A stretch of DNA of 64,000 nucleotides, from contig NZ_LVEJ01000003.1 of NCBI RefSeq assembly GCF_001648775.1, positions 434,001 to 498,000 of the forward strand, given 5' to 3'. Below, one piece after another: positions 1 through 8,129 of the stretch. The DNA comes from Pseudomonas fluorescens. Its GTDB lineage: Bacteria > Pseudomonadota > Gammaproteobacteria > Pseudomonadales > Pseudomonadaceae. The position numbers and the translations under genes are program-made. The notes beneath the pieces are model-generated. The model did no database searches. It worked only from the letters and a program-made list of their open reading frames with translations, and was not told the DNA's origin. Position 1 is the stretch's first letter. Every line of letters begins with the position of its first letter.

Positions 1-557
1 ACAATGCGCTGGCGCTCATGCCAGAGCAATCGACCGTCGCGGCGAATATCCAGATGCGCCTGAAAGTGCCCACGCTCGAAACGCTCGCCACTGGCCGGAC
101 GACCCAGCGCCACCACGTCCCAGTAGAACAGCCGCGCGTCACCTTGAAGATCAATCGTAGTCGTCAGCTCAGCCTGCGCGGCGCTGTAGACGATGGTCTC
201 CTGCGGCTGCCATTCCAGCGTCGCCCCGGCAGCCACTTTCAAGTCGAGCTTCTGATAAGCCGGGCCACCGGCGCGATACCACTTGGCCGCGCCGGGGCTG
301 GTGATCTGTGCCCATGCGCCTTGTTCGACGCGAGCGCTGATGTCCAGCCGATCACCACCGGCAATCCCGCCCGGCGGGTGGACGATGATGTGCTGACACA
401 CTTCGGGGCCTTCGGCATACAGGTGCTTTTGCACCCGCAGCGGGCCGAGATGACGACGCAGAACCGGGCGCGTGCAGTCGCCGAAACGGGCGTAGGCCAG
501 TTCCAGCTCGGCGTGCCAGCTCGGGGTAAACAGGGCAGGTGCAACAGTCGAATTCAT
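1..557 (-). CDS. ureD: Urease accessory protein UreD (partial, N-terminal part)
   Basis: Reading the minus strand from an ATG at 557 gives an open frame to the window edge (about 185 residues). It begins [20 protein letters not shown] and continues with motifs typical of Ure[17 protein letters not shown]-like [22 protein letters not shown] and WQPQETIVY. UreD (UreH) is a scaffold that, with UreF and UreG, delivers nickel to the urease active site in the cytoplasm. The gene follows urtE by 43 bases on the same strand, which fits the common Pseudomonas order urtABCDE-ureD-ureABC; the rest of the gene and the urease structural genes would lie to the left of position 1. Family assignment is confident from the sequence; the C-terminus is not visible. 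Confidence 0.9.
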   Translation of the reverse strand, partial: MNSTVAPALFTPSWHAELELAYARFGDCTRPVLRRHLGPLRVQKHLYAEGPEVCQHIIVHPPGGIAGGDRLDISARVEQGAWAQITSPGAAKWYRAGGPAYQKLDLKVAAGATLEWQPQETIVYSAAQAELTTTIDLQGDARLFYWDVVALGRPASGERFERGHFQAHLDIRRDGRLLWHERQRI

Positions 558-600
558 GGTGTGTAATTATCGTTAGGAAGCTACAGATTAGTTCGTTGTA

Positions 601-1299
601 CTAGATCGTTACCAGCCCGCGTACACCCTCGGCCTCCATATTTTCACCGCGCCCCTGCTGCACGATCTCGCCTCGCGACATCACCAGGTATTGATCGGCC
701 AGCTCTGCGGCGAAATCGTAGAACTGCTCGACCAGCAGAATCGCCATGTCGCCGCGTTCTGCGAGTTTCTTGATCACCGCGCCGATCTCCTTGATCACCG
801 AGGGTTGAATGCCTTCGGTGGGTTCATCAAGGATCAGCAACCGCGGGCGACTGGCCAAGGCGCGGCCAATCGCCAACTGTTGTTGCTGACCGCCGGAGAG
901 ATCACCGCCGCGACGCTGCTTCATTTGTAGCAGCACCGGGAACAGTTCGTAGATGAAACTTGGTACTTCTTTGGCTTCACTGCCGGGAAACCGTGACAAA
1001 CCCATCAGCAGATTTTCTTCCACGGTCAGCCGGCCGAAGATTTCCCGACCCTGTGGCACATAAGCAATTCCGGCGTGTACGCGCTGGTGCGGTTTGAACG
1101 TGGTGATCGGTTTGCCTTCCCAATTGACTGCGCCTTCTTTGGCCGGCAGCAGGCCCATCAGGCATTTGAGCAGGGTGGTCTTGCCGACGCCGTTACGGCC
1201 GAGCAGGCAGGTGACTTCGCCGACCTTCACGTCAAAAGACAGGCCACGGAGGATGTGGCTACCGCCGTAGTACTGATGCAGCTTGTCGACTTGCAGCAT
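601..1299 (-). CDS. urtE: Urea ABC transporter ATP-binding protein UrtE
   Basis: This 232-residue protein is a LivF-type ATPase. A Walker A motif (GRNGVGKTT) lies near residues 34-42, an LSGGQQQQ signature near 135, and a Walker B (LLILDEPTEG) just after. It powers uptake of urea (or short amides) through the UrtB/UrtC membrane pair, together with UrtD, at the inner face of the cytoplasmic membrane. It is the last urt gene and is followed directly by ureD, which ties it to urea use rather than branched-chain amino acids. A REP doublet separates it from urtD, so it may be expressed somewhat differently from the upstream genes. Confidence 0.93.
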   Translation of the reverse strand: MLQVDKLHQYYGGSHILRGLSFDVKVGEVTCLLGRNGVGKTTLLKCLMGLLPAKEGAVNWEGKPITTFKPHQRVHAGIAYVPQGREIFGRLTVEENLLMGLSRFPGSEAKEVPSFIYELFPVLLQMKQRRGGDLSGGQQQQLAIGRALASRPRLLILDEPTEGIQPSVIKEIGAVIKKLAERGDMAILLVEQFYDFAAELADQYLVMSRGEIVQQGRGENMEAEGVRGLVTI

Positions 1300-1328
1300 G
1301 TCCAGATTCCTTCTCTTGCCACAGAACC

Positions 1329-1420
1329 CTGTGGGAGCGAGCCTGCTCGCGAATGCGGTGTGACATTCAGCATGTTCATCGCCTGATGCACCGCTTTCGC
1401 GAGCAGGCTCGCTCCCACAG
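1329..1420. repeat. REP doublet (inverted pair)
   Basis: Two copies of the GTGGGAGCGAGCCTGCTCGCG-type core face each other across about 45 bases between urtE and urtD. Each copy is itself a GAGC...GCTC hairpin. This is the Pseudomonas REP arrangement and recurs at seven other gaps in the window. Confidence 0.9.
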
Positions 1421-1441
1421 TTTTGATGAGTGTTTACAGCT

Positions 1442-2311
1442 TCAGCGGCCGAGGTAAACCTCGATCACGCGCTCGTTTTCCTGCACTTGCTCAAGCGAGC
1501 CTTCCGCCAGCACGCTGCCCTGGTGCAGCACGGTGACGTGGTCGGCAATCGAGCCGACAAAGCCCATGTCATGCTCCACCACCATCAGCGAATGCTTGCC
1601 CGCCAGCGACTTGAACAGTTCAGCGGTGAACTCGGTTTCCGCATCGGTCATCCCCGCCACCGGTTCATCGAGCAGGAGCAGTTGCGGGTCCTGCATCAGC
1701 AACATGCCGATCTCGAGGAACTGCTTCTGCCCGTGAGACAACAAACCCGCCGGACGATTGACCGAAGTGGTCAGGCGAATCGTCTCCAGCACTTCGCTGA
1801 TCCGGTCTTTCTGTTCGCCACTCAAGCGCGCACGCAAACTGGCCCATACCGACTTGTCGGTCTTCTGCGCCAGCTCAAGGTTTTCAAACACACTCAGCGC
1901 TTCAAACACCGTCGGCTTCTGAAACTTGCGACCGATGCCGGCCTGAGCGATCTGCACTTCGCTCATCTGCGTCAGGTCCAGCGTTTCACCGAACCACGCC
2001 TTGCCGTGACTGGGGCGGGTCTTGCCGGTGATCACGTCCATCAGCGTGGTTTTGCCGGCGCCGTTGGGGCCGATGATGCAGCGCAATTCGCCGACGCCGA
2101 TGTACAGGTTGAGATTGTTCAGCGCACGGAAGCCATCGAAGCTGACGCTGATGTCTTCCAGGGTGAGGATCGTGCCGTGACGGGTGTCGAGCCCCGGGCC
2201 GACGCGTTGGCCGAGGCCGATCGAGTCGCGGCTGGTGCCGGCGTCCTTGTTCGGTTCGACGGGAAAGAAGGCCGGTTCCAGCATGAATTCAGCGCTCGCC
2301 GTGACTCTCAT
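1442..2311 (-). CDS. urtD: Urea ABC transporter ATP-binding protein UrtD
   Basis: A 289-residue LivG-type ATPase. The Walker A motif is GPNGAGKTT and the Walker B is LLLLDEPVAGMT, with the short LSHGQKQFLEIG signature characteristic of UrtD/LivG. The first about 45 residues (rich in E, P, D) precede the conserved start of the ABC domain at ILTLEDISVSF and form an N-terminal extension. The ATG at 2311 overlaps the urtC stop in an ATGA, indicating translational coupling. An internal ATG at residue 10 is a possible alternative start. It works with UrtE to energise the UrtBC permease. Confidence 0.93.
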   Translation of the reverse strand: MRVTASAEFMLEPAFFPVEPNKDAGTSRDSIGLGQRVGPGLDTRHGTILTLEDISVSFDGFRALNNLNLYIGVGELRCIIGPNGAGKTTLMDVITGKTRPSHGKAWFGETLDLTQMSEVQIAQAGIGRKFQKPTVFEALSVFENLELAQKTDKSVWASLRARLSGEQKDRISEVLETIRLTTSVNRPAGLLSHGQKQFLEIGMLLMQDPQLLLLDEPVAGMTDAETEFTAELFKSLAGKHSLMVVEHDMGFVGSIADHVTVLHQGSVLAEGSLEQVQENERVIEVYLGR

Positions 2312-3387
2312 TGTTCACCTCGTTTCTTCAGCAGACCGATCACGCCTTTGGGCAGGTACAGCGTCACCACGATGAACAGCGCGCCGAGGAAGAACAGCCA
2401 GTACTCCGGGAAGGCTACGGTGAACCAGCTCTTCATGCCGTTGACTACACCGGCACCGAGCAGCGGGCCGATCAGCGTGCCGCGACCGCCAAGAGCCACC
2501 CACACCGCCGCTTCAATCGAGTTGGTCGGCGACATTTCGCTGGGGTTGATGATGCCCACTTGCGGCACATACAACGCCCCGGCCAGACCACACAACACCG
2601 CACTCAACACCCACACGAACAACTTGAAACCGCGCGGGTCGTAGCCGCAGAACATCAAGCGGTTTTCCGCATCACGCAGCGCCGTCAGCACGCGACCGAA
2701 CTTGCTCTGCGCTAGGCGCCAGCCGATGAACAGACTGGCTACCAGCAGCAACACCGTGGCCAGAAACAACACTGCACGAGTGCCCGGTTCAGTGATGCCG
2801 AAGCCGAGAATTGTGCGGAAATTGGTGAAGCCGTTGTTGCCGCCGAAGCCGGTCTCGTTGCGGAAGAACAGGAGCATGCCGGCGAAGGTCAGGGCCTGGG
2901 TCATGATCGAGAAATACACGCCCTTGATCCGCGAGCGGAAGGCGAAGAAACCGAACACCAGCGCCAGCAACCCCGGCGCCAATACCACCAGACACATCGC
3001 CCAAACGAAGCTGCTGGTGCCAGTCCAGTACCACGGCAATTCCGTCCACGACAGGAAGGTCATGAACGCCGGCAGACCATCACCGGCAGCCTGACGCATC
3101 AGGTACATGCCCATCGCATAACCGCCGAGGGCGAAGAACAGGCCGTGGCCCAGCGACAGCAGACCGGCGTAACCCCAGACCAGATCCAGCGCGAGGGCGA
3201 CGATGGCGTAGCAGAGAATTTTGCCGACCAATGTCAGCGTGTACGCCGAGACCGACAGGGCACTTTCCGCCGGCAACAGTGACAGCAACGGCAGGGCGAT
3301 CAGGAGGGCGAGGATCACCGCGCCGACCGCGATCGTGACTTTCGGCCCGGCCTTTTGCGTGGCCGTGACTAACAGAGGCTGGTTCAT
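2308..3387 (-). CDS. urtC: Urea ABC transporter permease UrtC
   Basis: A 359-residue integral membrane protein of the LivM type. Several hydrophobic helices are evident, starting at about residue 18 (VTIAVGAVILALLIALP), and the family motif GYAGLLSLGHGLFFALGGYA lies near residue 90. It forms the membrane channel with UrtB. Its ATG overlaps the urtB stop (ATGA at 3384-3387) and its own stop overlaps the urtD start, so urtB-C-D are translationally coupled. Length is normal for UrtC. Confidence 0.93.
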   Translation of the reverse strand: MNQPLLVTATQKAGPKVTIAVGAVILALLIALPLLSLLPAESALSVSAYTLTLVGKILCYAIVALALDLVWGYAGLLSLGHGLFFALGGYAMGMYLMRQAAGDGLPAFMTFLSWTELPWYWTGTSSFVWAMCLVVLAPGLLALVFGFFAFRSRIKGVYFSIMTQALTFAGMLLFFRNETGFGGNNGFTNFRTILGFGITEPGTRAVLFLATVLLLVASLFIGWRLAQSKFGRVLTALRDAENRLMFCGYDPRGFKLFVWVLSAVLCGLAGALYVPQVGIINPSEMSPTNSIEAAVWVALGGRGTLIGPLLGAGVVNGMKSWFTVAFPEYWLFFLGALFIVVTLYLPKGVIGLLKKRGEQ

Positions 3388-4889
3388 CAGTCGATCACCC
3401 GTCCTTTCAGTGCGAAGAGGCCTTGCGGACGTTTCTGGATAAACAGAATGATCAGCGCGAGGATCAGGATCTTGCCGAGCACCGCACCAATCTGCGGTTC
3501 GAGAATCTTGTTGGCGATGCCCAGGCCGAAGGCTGCGAGCACGCTACCGGCCAATTGACCGACGCCGCCGAGCACCACCACCAGGAACGAGTCGATGATG
3601 TAGCTCTGGCCGAGGTCCGGGCCGACGTTGCCGATCTGGCTCAGCGCCACGCCACCGAGGCCGGCGATGCCTGAACCGAGGCCGAAGGCGAGCATGTCCA
3701 CACGCCCGGTCGGCACGCCGCAGCAGGCGGCCATGTTGCGGTTCTGGGTGACGGCGCGGACGTTGAGGCCCAGGCGAGTTTTGTTCAGCAGCAGCCAGGT
3801 CAGCACGACGACGAACAGCGCGAAAGCGATGATGACGATGCGGTTGTACGGCAGCACCAGATTCGGCAGTACCTGAATGCCGCCCGATAGCCACGCCGGG
3901 TTGGCGACTTCAACGTTCTGTGCGCCGAACAGCAGGCGTACCAACTGAATCAGCATCAGGCTGATGCCCCACGTCGCGAGCAATGTTTCCAGCGGACGGC
4001 CGTAGAGGTGACGAATCACCGTGCGTTCCAGTGCCATGCCGATTGCGGCCGTGACAAAGAACGCCACTGGCAGCGCGATCAGCGGGTAGAACTCAATCGC
4101 TTGCGGCGCATAGCGCTGGAACATCAACTGCACCACATACGTCGAGTAGGCACCGAGCATGAGCATCTCGCCGTGGGCCATGTTGATCACGCCGAGCAGG
4201 CCAAACGTGATCGCCAGACCGAGCGCCGCGAGCAGCAGAATCGAACCGAGCGACATGCCGCTGAACGCCTGACCGAGCACTTCGCCGATCAGCAGTTTGC
4301 GTTTGACTTGGGCGAGGCTGGTTTCGGCGGCAGTGCGCACGTTGGCATCGGTTTCGACGCCGGGTTCAAGCAAACCTTCAAGGCGTGTCCGCGCCAGTGG
4401 ATCGCCGGTTTCGCCGAGGAGTCTTACGGCGGCGAGGCGCACGGCCGGATCCGTGTCGACCAGTTGCAGATTGGCCAGCGCCAGGCTCAGCGCGGCGTGG
4501 ACGCTTTGATCTTTTTCACCAGCGAGTTGCTGGTCGAGGAATTTCAGCTGCGCGGGTTTCGCGCTTTTCTGCAATTGCTGCGCGGCACTCAGACGGATTT
4601 TGGCGTCGGCGGCGAGCAATTGATGGCTGGCCATGGCGGTGTCGATCAGACCCCGCAGGCGATTGTTCAGGCGCAGGGTTTTTGGTTGGCCGTCGATGGT
4701 CAACTCGCCTTGTTGCAGGGCGATGATCAGTTCGATACGGGCCGGGTCGGGCTGCGCAGCCCAGGCTTCGAGGAGTTTGGCCTGTTGCACGGGATTGGCT
4801 GCGACAAAGTCTTCGGCATCGCCGGCGTGGGCGAGCATTGGCAGCAAGAGTGCGATGGCTATGAGAACGCGGTGTATGGCAGTGGGCAT
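3387..4889 (-). CDS. urtB: Urea ABC transporter permease UrtB
   Basis: A 500-residue protein. An N-terminal signal peptide (cleavage probably after MLAHA, residue 22) is followed by about 180 mostly helical, Leu/Ala-rich residues that look like HEAT-type repeats (LAAVRLLGETGDPLARTRLE). The LivH-type permease domain starts near residue 205. The permease motif GVINMAHGEMLMLGAY is present. UrtB proteins of proteobacteria are known to carry this periplasmic-looking extension, which plain LivH lacks. It pairs with UrtC as the inner-membrane channel. Confidence 0.93.
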   Translation of the reverse strand: MPTAIHRVLIAIALLLPMLAHAGDAEDFVAANPVQQAKLLEAWAAQPDPARIELIIALQQGELTIDGQPKTLRLNNRLRGLIDTAMASHQLLAADAKIRLSAAQQLQKSAKPAQLKFLDQQLAGEKDQSVHAALSLALANLQLVDTDPAVRLAAVRLLGETGDPLARTRLEGLLEPGVETDANVRTAAETSLAQVKRKLLIGEVLGQAFSGMSLGSILLLAALGLAITFGLLGVINMAHGEMLMLGAYSTYVVQLMFQRYAPQAIEFYPLIALPVAFFVTAAIGMALERTVIRHLYGRPLETLLATWGISLMLIQLVRLLFGAQNVEVANPAWLSGGIQVLPNLVLPYNRIVIIAFALFVVVLTWLLLNKTRLGLNVRAVTQNRNMAACCGVPTGRVDMLAFGLGSGIAGLGGVALSQIGNVGPDLGQSYIIDSFLVVVLGGVGQLAGSVLAAFGLGIANKILEPQIGAVLGKILILALIILFIQKRPQGLFALKGRVID

Positions 4890-4945
4890 TAGTGGTGTGT
4901 CCTTTCTTGCGGTGGCCGATGGAGCGGTGTCCGGCTGTGAATCCG

Positions 4946-5108
4946 CCCCTCACCCTAACCCTCTCCCAGAGGGAGAGGGGACTGACCGAGGTGTCAGGTC
5001 ATCCAACATCGACCTGACATTCCTGCGTCGAACTCAGGTACTGAAAGCCACAGAGATCTGCTCCCTTTCCCCCTCGCCCCCGTGGGGGAGAGGGCTGGGG
5101 TGAGGGGG
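4946..5108. repeat. Intergenic CCCTCACCC / GGGTGAGGG repeat element
   Basis: Between urtA and urtB. The element starts with CCCTCACCCTAACCCTCTCC, contains a short AGAGGGAGAGG palindrome, and closes with the inverted partner GAGAGGGCTGGGGTGAGGG. Inside there is a small inverted repeat (TCAGGTC ... GACCTGA). The same termini bound a second copy at 56195-56453, so it is a dispersed intergenic repeat family. In this position it may form a stem in the urtA-urtB mRNA and reduce downstream expression. Confidence 0.8.
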
Positions 5109-5145
5109 AAAAGATCTCCGCCCCAGCCCAAAACCCAAGTCAGAC

Positions 5146-6411
5146 TCAGTTGCTCTTCACCGCATAATCCGGCTTCTTGTCGTTGCCCTGAATGAACGGG
5201 CTCCACGGTTGCGCACGGATCGGCCCTTCGGTCTGCCACACGACGTTGAACTGACCATCGGCCTGAATCTCGCCGATCATCACCGGTTTGTGCAGGTGGT
5301 GGTTGGTCTTGTCCATGGTCAGCGTGTAGCCCGACGGCGCGGCAAACGTCTGCCCGGCCAGCGCTTCACGCACCTTGTCGACGTCAGTGGATTTGGCTTT
5401 TTCAACTGCCTGCGCCCACATGTGAATGCCGACGTAAGTGGCCTCCATCGGGTCGTTGGTCACGGCTTTGTCCGCGCCCGGCAGGTTGTGTTTCTTCGCG
5501 TAGGCCTTCCAGTCATCGACGAACTTCTTGTTCACCGGGTTCTCGACGGATTCGAAGTAGTTCCACGCCGCGAGGTTGCCCACCAGCGGTTTGGTGTCGA
5601 TGCCGCGCAGTTCTTCTTCGCCGACCGAGAACGCCACCACCGGTACGTCGGTGGCTTTCAAACCCTGGTTAGCCAGCTCTTTGTAGAACGGCACGTTGGA
5701 GTCGCCGTTGACCGTCGAAATGACCGCAGTCTTGCCGCCCGCCGAGAATTTTTTGATGTTGGCGACGATGGTCTGATAGTCGCTGTGACCGAACGGCGTG
5801 TAGACCTCTTCGATGTCCTTGTCGGCCACTCCTTTGGAATGCAGGAACGAGCGCAGAATCTTGTTGGTGGTGCGCGGGTAGACGTAGTCGGTGCCGAGCA
5901 GGAAGTAGCGCTTGGCGCTGCCGCCTTCTTCGCTCATCAAATATTCCACCGCCGGGATCGCTTGCTGGTTTGGCGCGGCGCCGGTGTAGAAGACGTTCGG
6001 CGACATCTCTTCGCCTTCGTATTGCACCGGGTAGAACAGCAAACCGTTGAGCTCTTCGAACACCGGCAACACCGATTTACGCGACACCGAAGTCCAGCAG
6101 CCGAACACCACCGCAACCTTGTCCTGAGTCAGCAACTGCCGGCCCTTTTCGGCGAACAGCGGCCAGTTCGACGCCGGATCCACAACGACCGGTTCGAGCA
6201 TCTTGCCGTTCACACCGCCCTTGGCGTTGATCTCGTCGATGGTCATCAGCGCCATGTCTTTGAGCGACGTTTCGGAGATCGCCATGGTGCCGGACAACGA
6301 ATGCAGAATCCCGACCTTGATGGTCTCGGCAGCCTGGACAGTCCAGGTCATGCCCATCGCGGCAATGGATGCCGTGAGTGTGAAAGCCTTGATCAAACTG
6401 CGACGCTTCAT
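5146..6411 (-). CDS. urtA: Urea ABC transporter substrate-binding protein UrtA
   Basis: A 421-residue periplasmic binding protein. I start it at the ATG at 6411 (MKRRSLIKAF), which has a GGAG Shine-Dalgarno and opens a clear signal peptide (to about AAE at residue 28); the open frame upstream has no RBS. The mature protein begins TIKVGILHSLSGTMAIS and carries FGCWTSVSRKSVLPVFEE and LLFYPVQYEGEE, which are UrtA hallmarks. It captures urea and delivers it to UrtBC. First gene of the operon, with a candidate sigma-54 promoter upstream, which fits nitrogen control. Confidence 0.95.
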   Translation of the reverse strand: MKRRSLIKAFTLTASIAAMGMTWTVQAAETIKVGILHSLSGTMAISETSLKDMALMTIDEINAKGGVNGKMLEPVVVDPASNWPLFAEKGRQLLTQDKVAVVFGCWTSVSRKSVLPVFEELNGLLFYPVQYEGEEMSPNVFYTGAAPNQQAIPAVEYLMSEEGGSAKRYFLLGTDYVYPRTTNKILRSFLHSKGVADKDIEEVYTPFGHSDYQTIVANIKKFSAGGKTAVISTVNGDSNVPFYKELANQGLKATDVPVVAFSVGEEELRGIDTKPLVGNLAAWNYFESVENPVNKKFVDDWKAYAKKHNLPGADKAVTNDPMEATYVGIHMWAQAVEKAKSTDVDKVREALAGQTFAAPSGYTLTMDKTNHHLHKPVMIGEIQADGQFNVVWQTEGPIRAQPWSPFIQGNDKKPDYAVKSN

Positions 6412-6475
6412 TGTGCGATCTCCATGAACATTTAATTTTTCTGGTTGGCAGATGCGGACGACTGAAGGTGTGTTT

Positions 6476-6491
6476 TGCAAGGGCTGTGCCC
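6476..6491 (-). promoter_or_regulatory. Candidate sigma-54 promoter of urtA
   Basis: On the minus strand the sequence reads GGGCACAGCCCTTGCA, with GG and GC elements exactly 10 bases apart, matching the -24/-12 pattern of RpoN promoters. It lies about 65 bases upstream of the urtA ATG. Regulation of urea uptake by RpoN and NtrC under nitrogen limitation is well known in proteobacteria; that this copy is active is an inference. Confidence 0.6.
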
Positions 6492-6544
6492 GGTCGGGTT
6501 TTGGCAAGAAAATGTCGTGTTAGAGCGGTTGGTAACGCAGCGCA

Positions 6545-6580
6545 TGCACCACGAAGGAACGCCTATGGCGCATTGGTGCA
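6545..6580. promoter_or_regulatory. Possible NtrC-type half-sites upstream of urtA
   Basis: TGCACCA at 6545-6551 and its exact inverse TGGTGCA at 6574-6580 lie 55-105 bases upstream of the candidate sigma-54 promoter. These heptamers are the arms of the NtrC consensus, but the canonical site has a gap of a few bases rather than 22, so they may be two separate weak half-sites or chance. Confidence 0.35.
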
Positions 6581-6603
6581 GGCTGCCGCGCCAGATTGGG
6601 GCG

Positions 6604-6639
6604 CAAAAAAATCCCGTGCAGGGGCGTCTGCACGGGATT
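6604..6639 (-). terminator. Intrinsic terminator of the PepSY gene
   Basis: A perfect 12-bp stem (AATCCCGTGCAG / CTGCACGGGATT) with a 6-base loop, followed on the minus strand by a run of seven T. It lies just past the stop codon of the gene at 6666-8045. Confidence 0.9.
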
Positions 6640-6665
6640 GGCGTTGGAGAAGGTTGAGTGCGCTT

Positions 6666-8045
6666 TCAGGATGATGTCGAAGCTGACTCGGTTTGCCGGT
6701 TCATCCGCGACAGCAGCAACCGATCCAGCAACCACACCACCACCAGCGAAGCCCCCACCAGCGGGAACACCACGGCCAGCGCCAACATGATCACCACGCC
6801 GGTTTTCCATTTCGGCAGGTCATGGCGCAGCGGCGGTACGCCGAATTTGCCTTGCGGCCGACGCTTCCACCAGATCACCACACCGCTGACGGCGCTGAGC
6901 AGAATCATCAGGCAGATCAGCAGTACGACGATCTGGTTGAAGGTGCCGAACATTTTTCCTTCGTGAAGCATCACGCCGATTTCCGTGGCACGGGCGACGC
7001 TGCCGTACTGCTCGAAACGCACATCGGCGAGCACTTTGCCGGTGTACTGATCGACGTGCAGGGTCGCATCGTTGCGCGGGTCATCGGCGAACACGGCGAT
7101 GGTGAACACACCGGTAGCGGTGGTCGGCAGGGTGATGCTGTAGCCCGGCTCGACCTTGCGCTGGGTGGCGATGTTCTGCACCTCTTGCAGGCTGATGCTC
7201 GGTGCCGCCGGGCCGGCGTTGGCGGCACCGTGCGCCATGTGTTCGGCGTGGTCGCCGGACATTGGCATCGGCGTGTTTTCCATCGCCCAGGGCACGGTCT
7301 GGCGCGTGGCGGTGTTAAGGCTGCGCGCCTCGACGTCGGAGGTCGGTACGTTGTCCCACATCGCTGCCGGGAACACGTTCCACACCTGGGCGTATTGCTT
7401 GCCCCAGAATCCGGTCCAGGTCATGCCGCTGAGCAACATCACCAGCAGCAAGGTCGCGCCCCAGAATCCGGTGACGGCATGCAAATCACGCCACAGCACG
7501 CGGCCGCGGCTGTTCAGGCGTGGCCACAAAATACCCGCGGCCTGACCGCGCGGCCACCACAGGAACAGGCCGGACACCACCAGCACCACGCCCCAGCCGG
7601 CGGCCATTTCGATGAGACGATCACCGACGGTACCGATCATCAATTCGCCGTGAATGGCGCGGGCGATGGCTTGCAGATTCTGCTTGGCATCCTGCTCGCC
7701 GAGGATGTCGCCGTGGTACGGGTCGACGAAGATGTTGAGTTCGTGTTCAGCGGTTTTAACCACAAACTGGGCGCTGCGTTCGGCATTCAGCGGCGGCAGG
7801 TACTGGGTGACCTGGCCTTGTGGATAAGCGCTTTTTACCCGTTGCAGCAAGTCGTCGGCCGGTACGGTGTGATGCCCGGCCGGGACGTTGAGCAAGCTGC
7901 TGTACATCAGCGAATCAAGTTGCGGTTTGAACAGGTAAATCGTGCCGGTCAGGGCCAGCATCACCATGAAGGGGGCGACGAACAGGCCGGCGTAAAAATG
8001 CCAACGCCAGGCCAGGTTGTAGAAATTCGGTTTGGGCTGTTTCAT
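6666..8045 (-). CDS. PepSY-associated transmembrane domain protein
   Basis: A 459-residue inner-membrane protein. The start at 8045 (MKQPKPNFYN) has a GGAG Shine-Dalgarno; the longer frame reads into a REP hairpin. It has the PepSY-TM pattern: WRWHFYAGLFVAPFMVMLALTG as the first helix, the motif ARAIHGELMIGTVGDRLIE, a helix WGVVLVVSGLFLWWP, and LHAVTGFWGATLLLVMLLSGMTW. The mid-region is periplasmic and has Met/His-rich stretches (MPMSGDHAEHMAHG). Such proteins are often encoded with TonB receptors for metals and may act as metal reductases; a role in copper handling is inferred from the neighbours. Confidence 0.8.
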   Translation of the reverse strand: MKQPKPNFYNLAWRWHFYAGLFVAPFMVMLALTGTIYLFKPQLDSLMYSSLLNVPAGHHTVPADDLLQRVKSAYPQGQVTQYLPPLNAERSAQFVVKTAEHELNIFVDPYHGDILGEQDAKQNLQAIARAIHGELMIGTVGDRLIEMAAGWGVVLVVSGLFLWWPRGQAAGILWPRLNSRGRVLWRDLHAVTGFWGATLLLVMLLSGMTWTGFWGKQYAQVWNVFPAAMWDNVPTSDVEARSLNTATRQTVPWAMENTPMPMSGDHAEHMAHGAANAGPAAPSISLQEVQNIATQRKVEPGYSITLPTTATGVFTIAVFADDPRNDATLHVDQYTGKVLADVRFEQYGSVARATEIGVMLHEGKMFGTFNQIVVLLICLMILLSAVSGVVIWWKRRPQGKFGVPPLRHDLPKWKTGVVIMLALAVVFPLVGASLVVVWLLDRLLLSRMNRQTESASTSS

Positions 8046-8091
8046 CACGTGTGCTCCGCTTGGCTTGGATCTTCTAGTTGTTCTGCAACCC

Positions 8092-8119
8092 TGTGGGAGC
8101 GAGCAGGCTCGCTCCCACA
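8092..8119. repeat. Single REP palindrome
   Basis: A perfect 28-base palindrome of the REP type (TGTGGGAGCGAG / CTCGCTCCCACA arms around CAGG-type centre) between oprC and the PepSY gene. It may also act as a terminator or RNA stabiliser for oprC. Confidence 0.85.
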
Positions 8120-8129
8120 TGGGGGGGTG

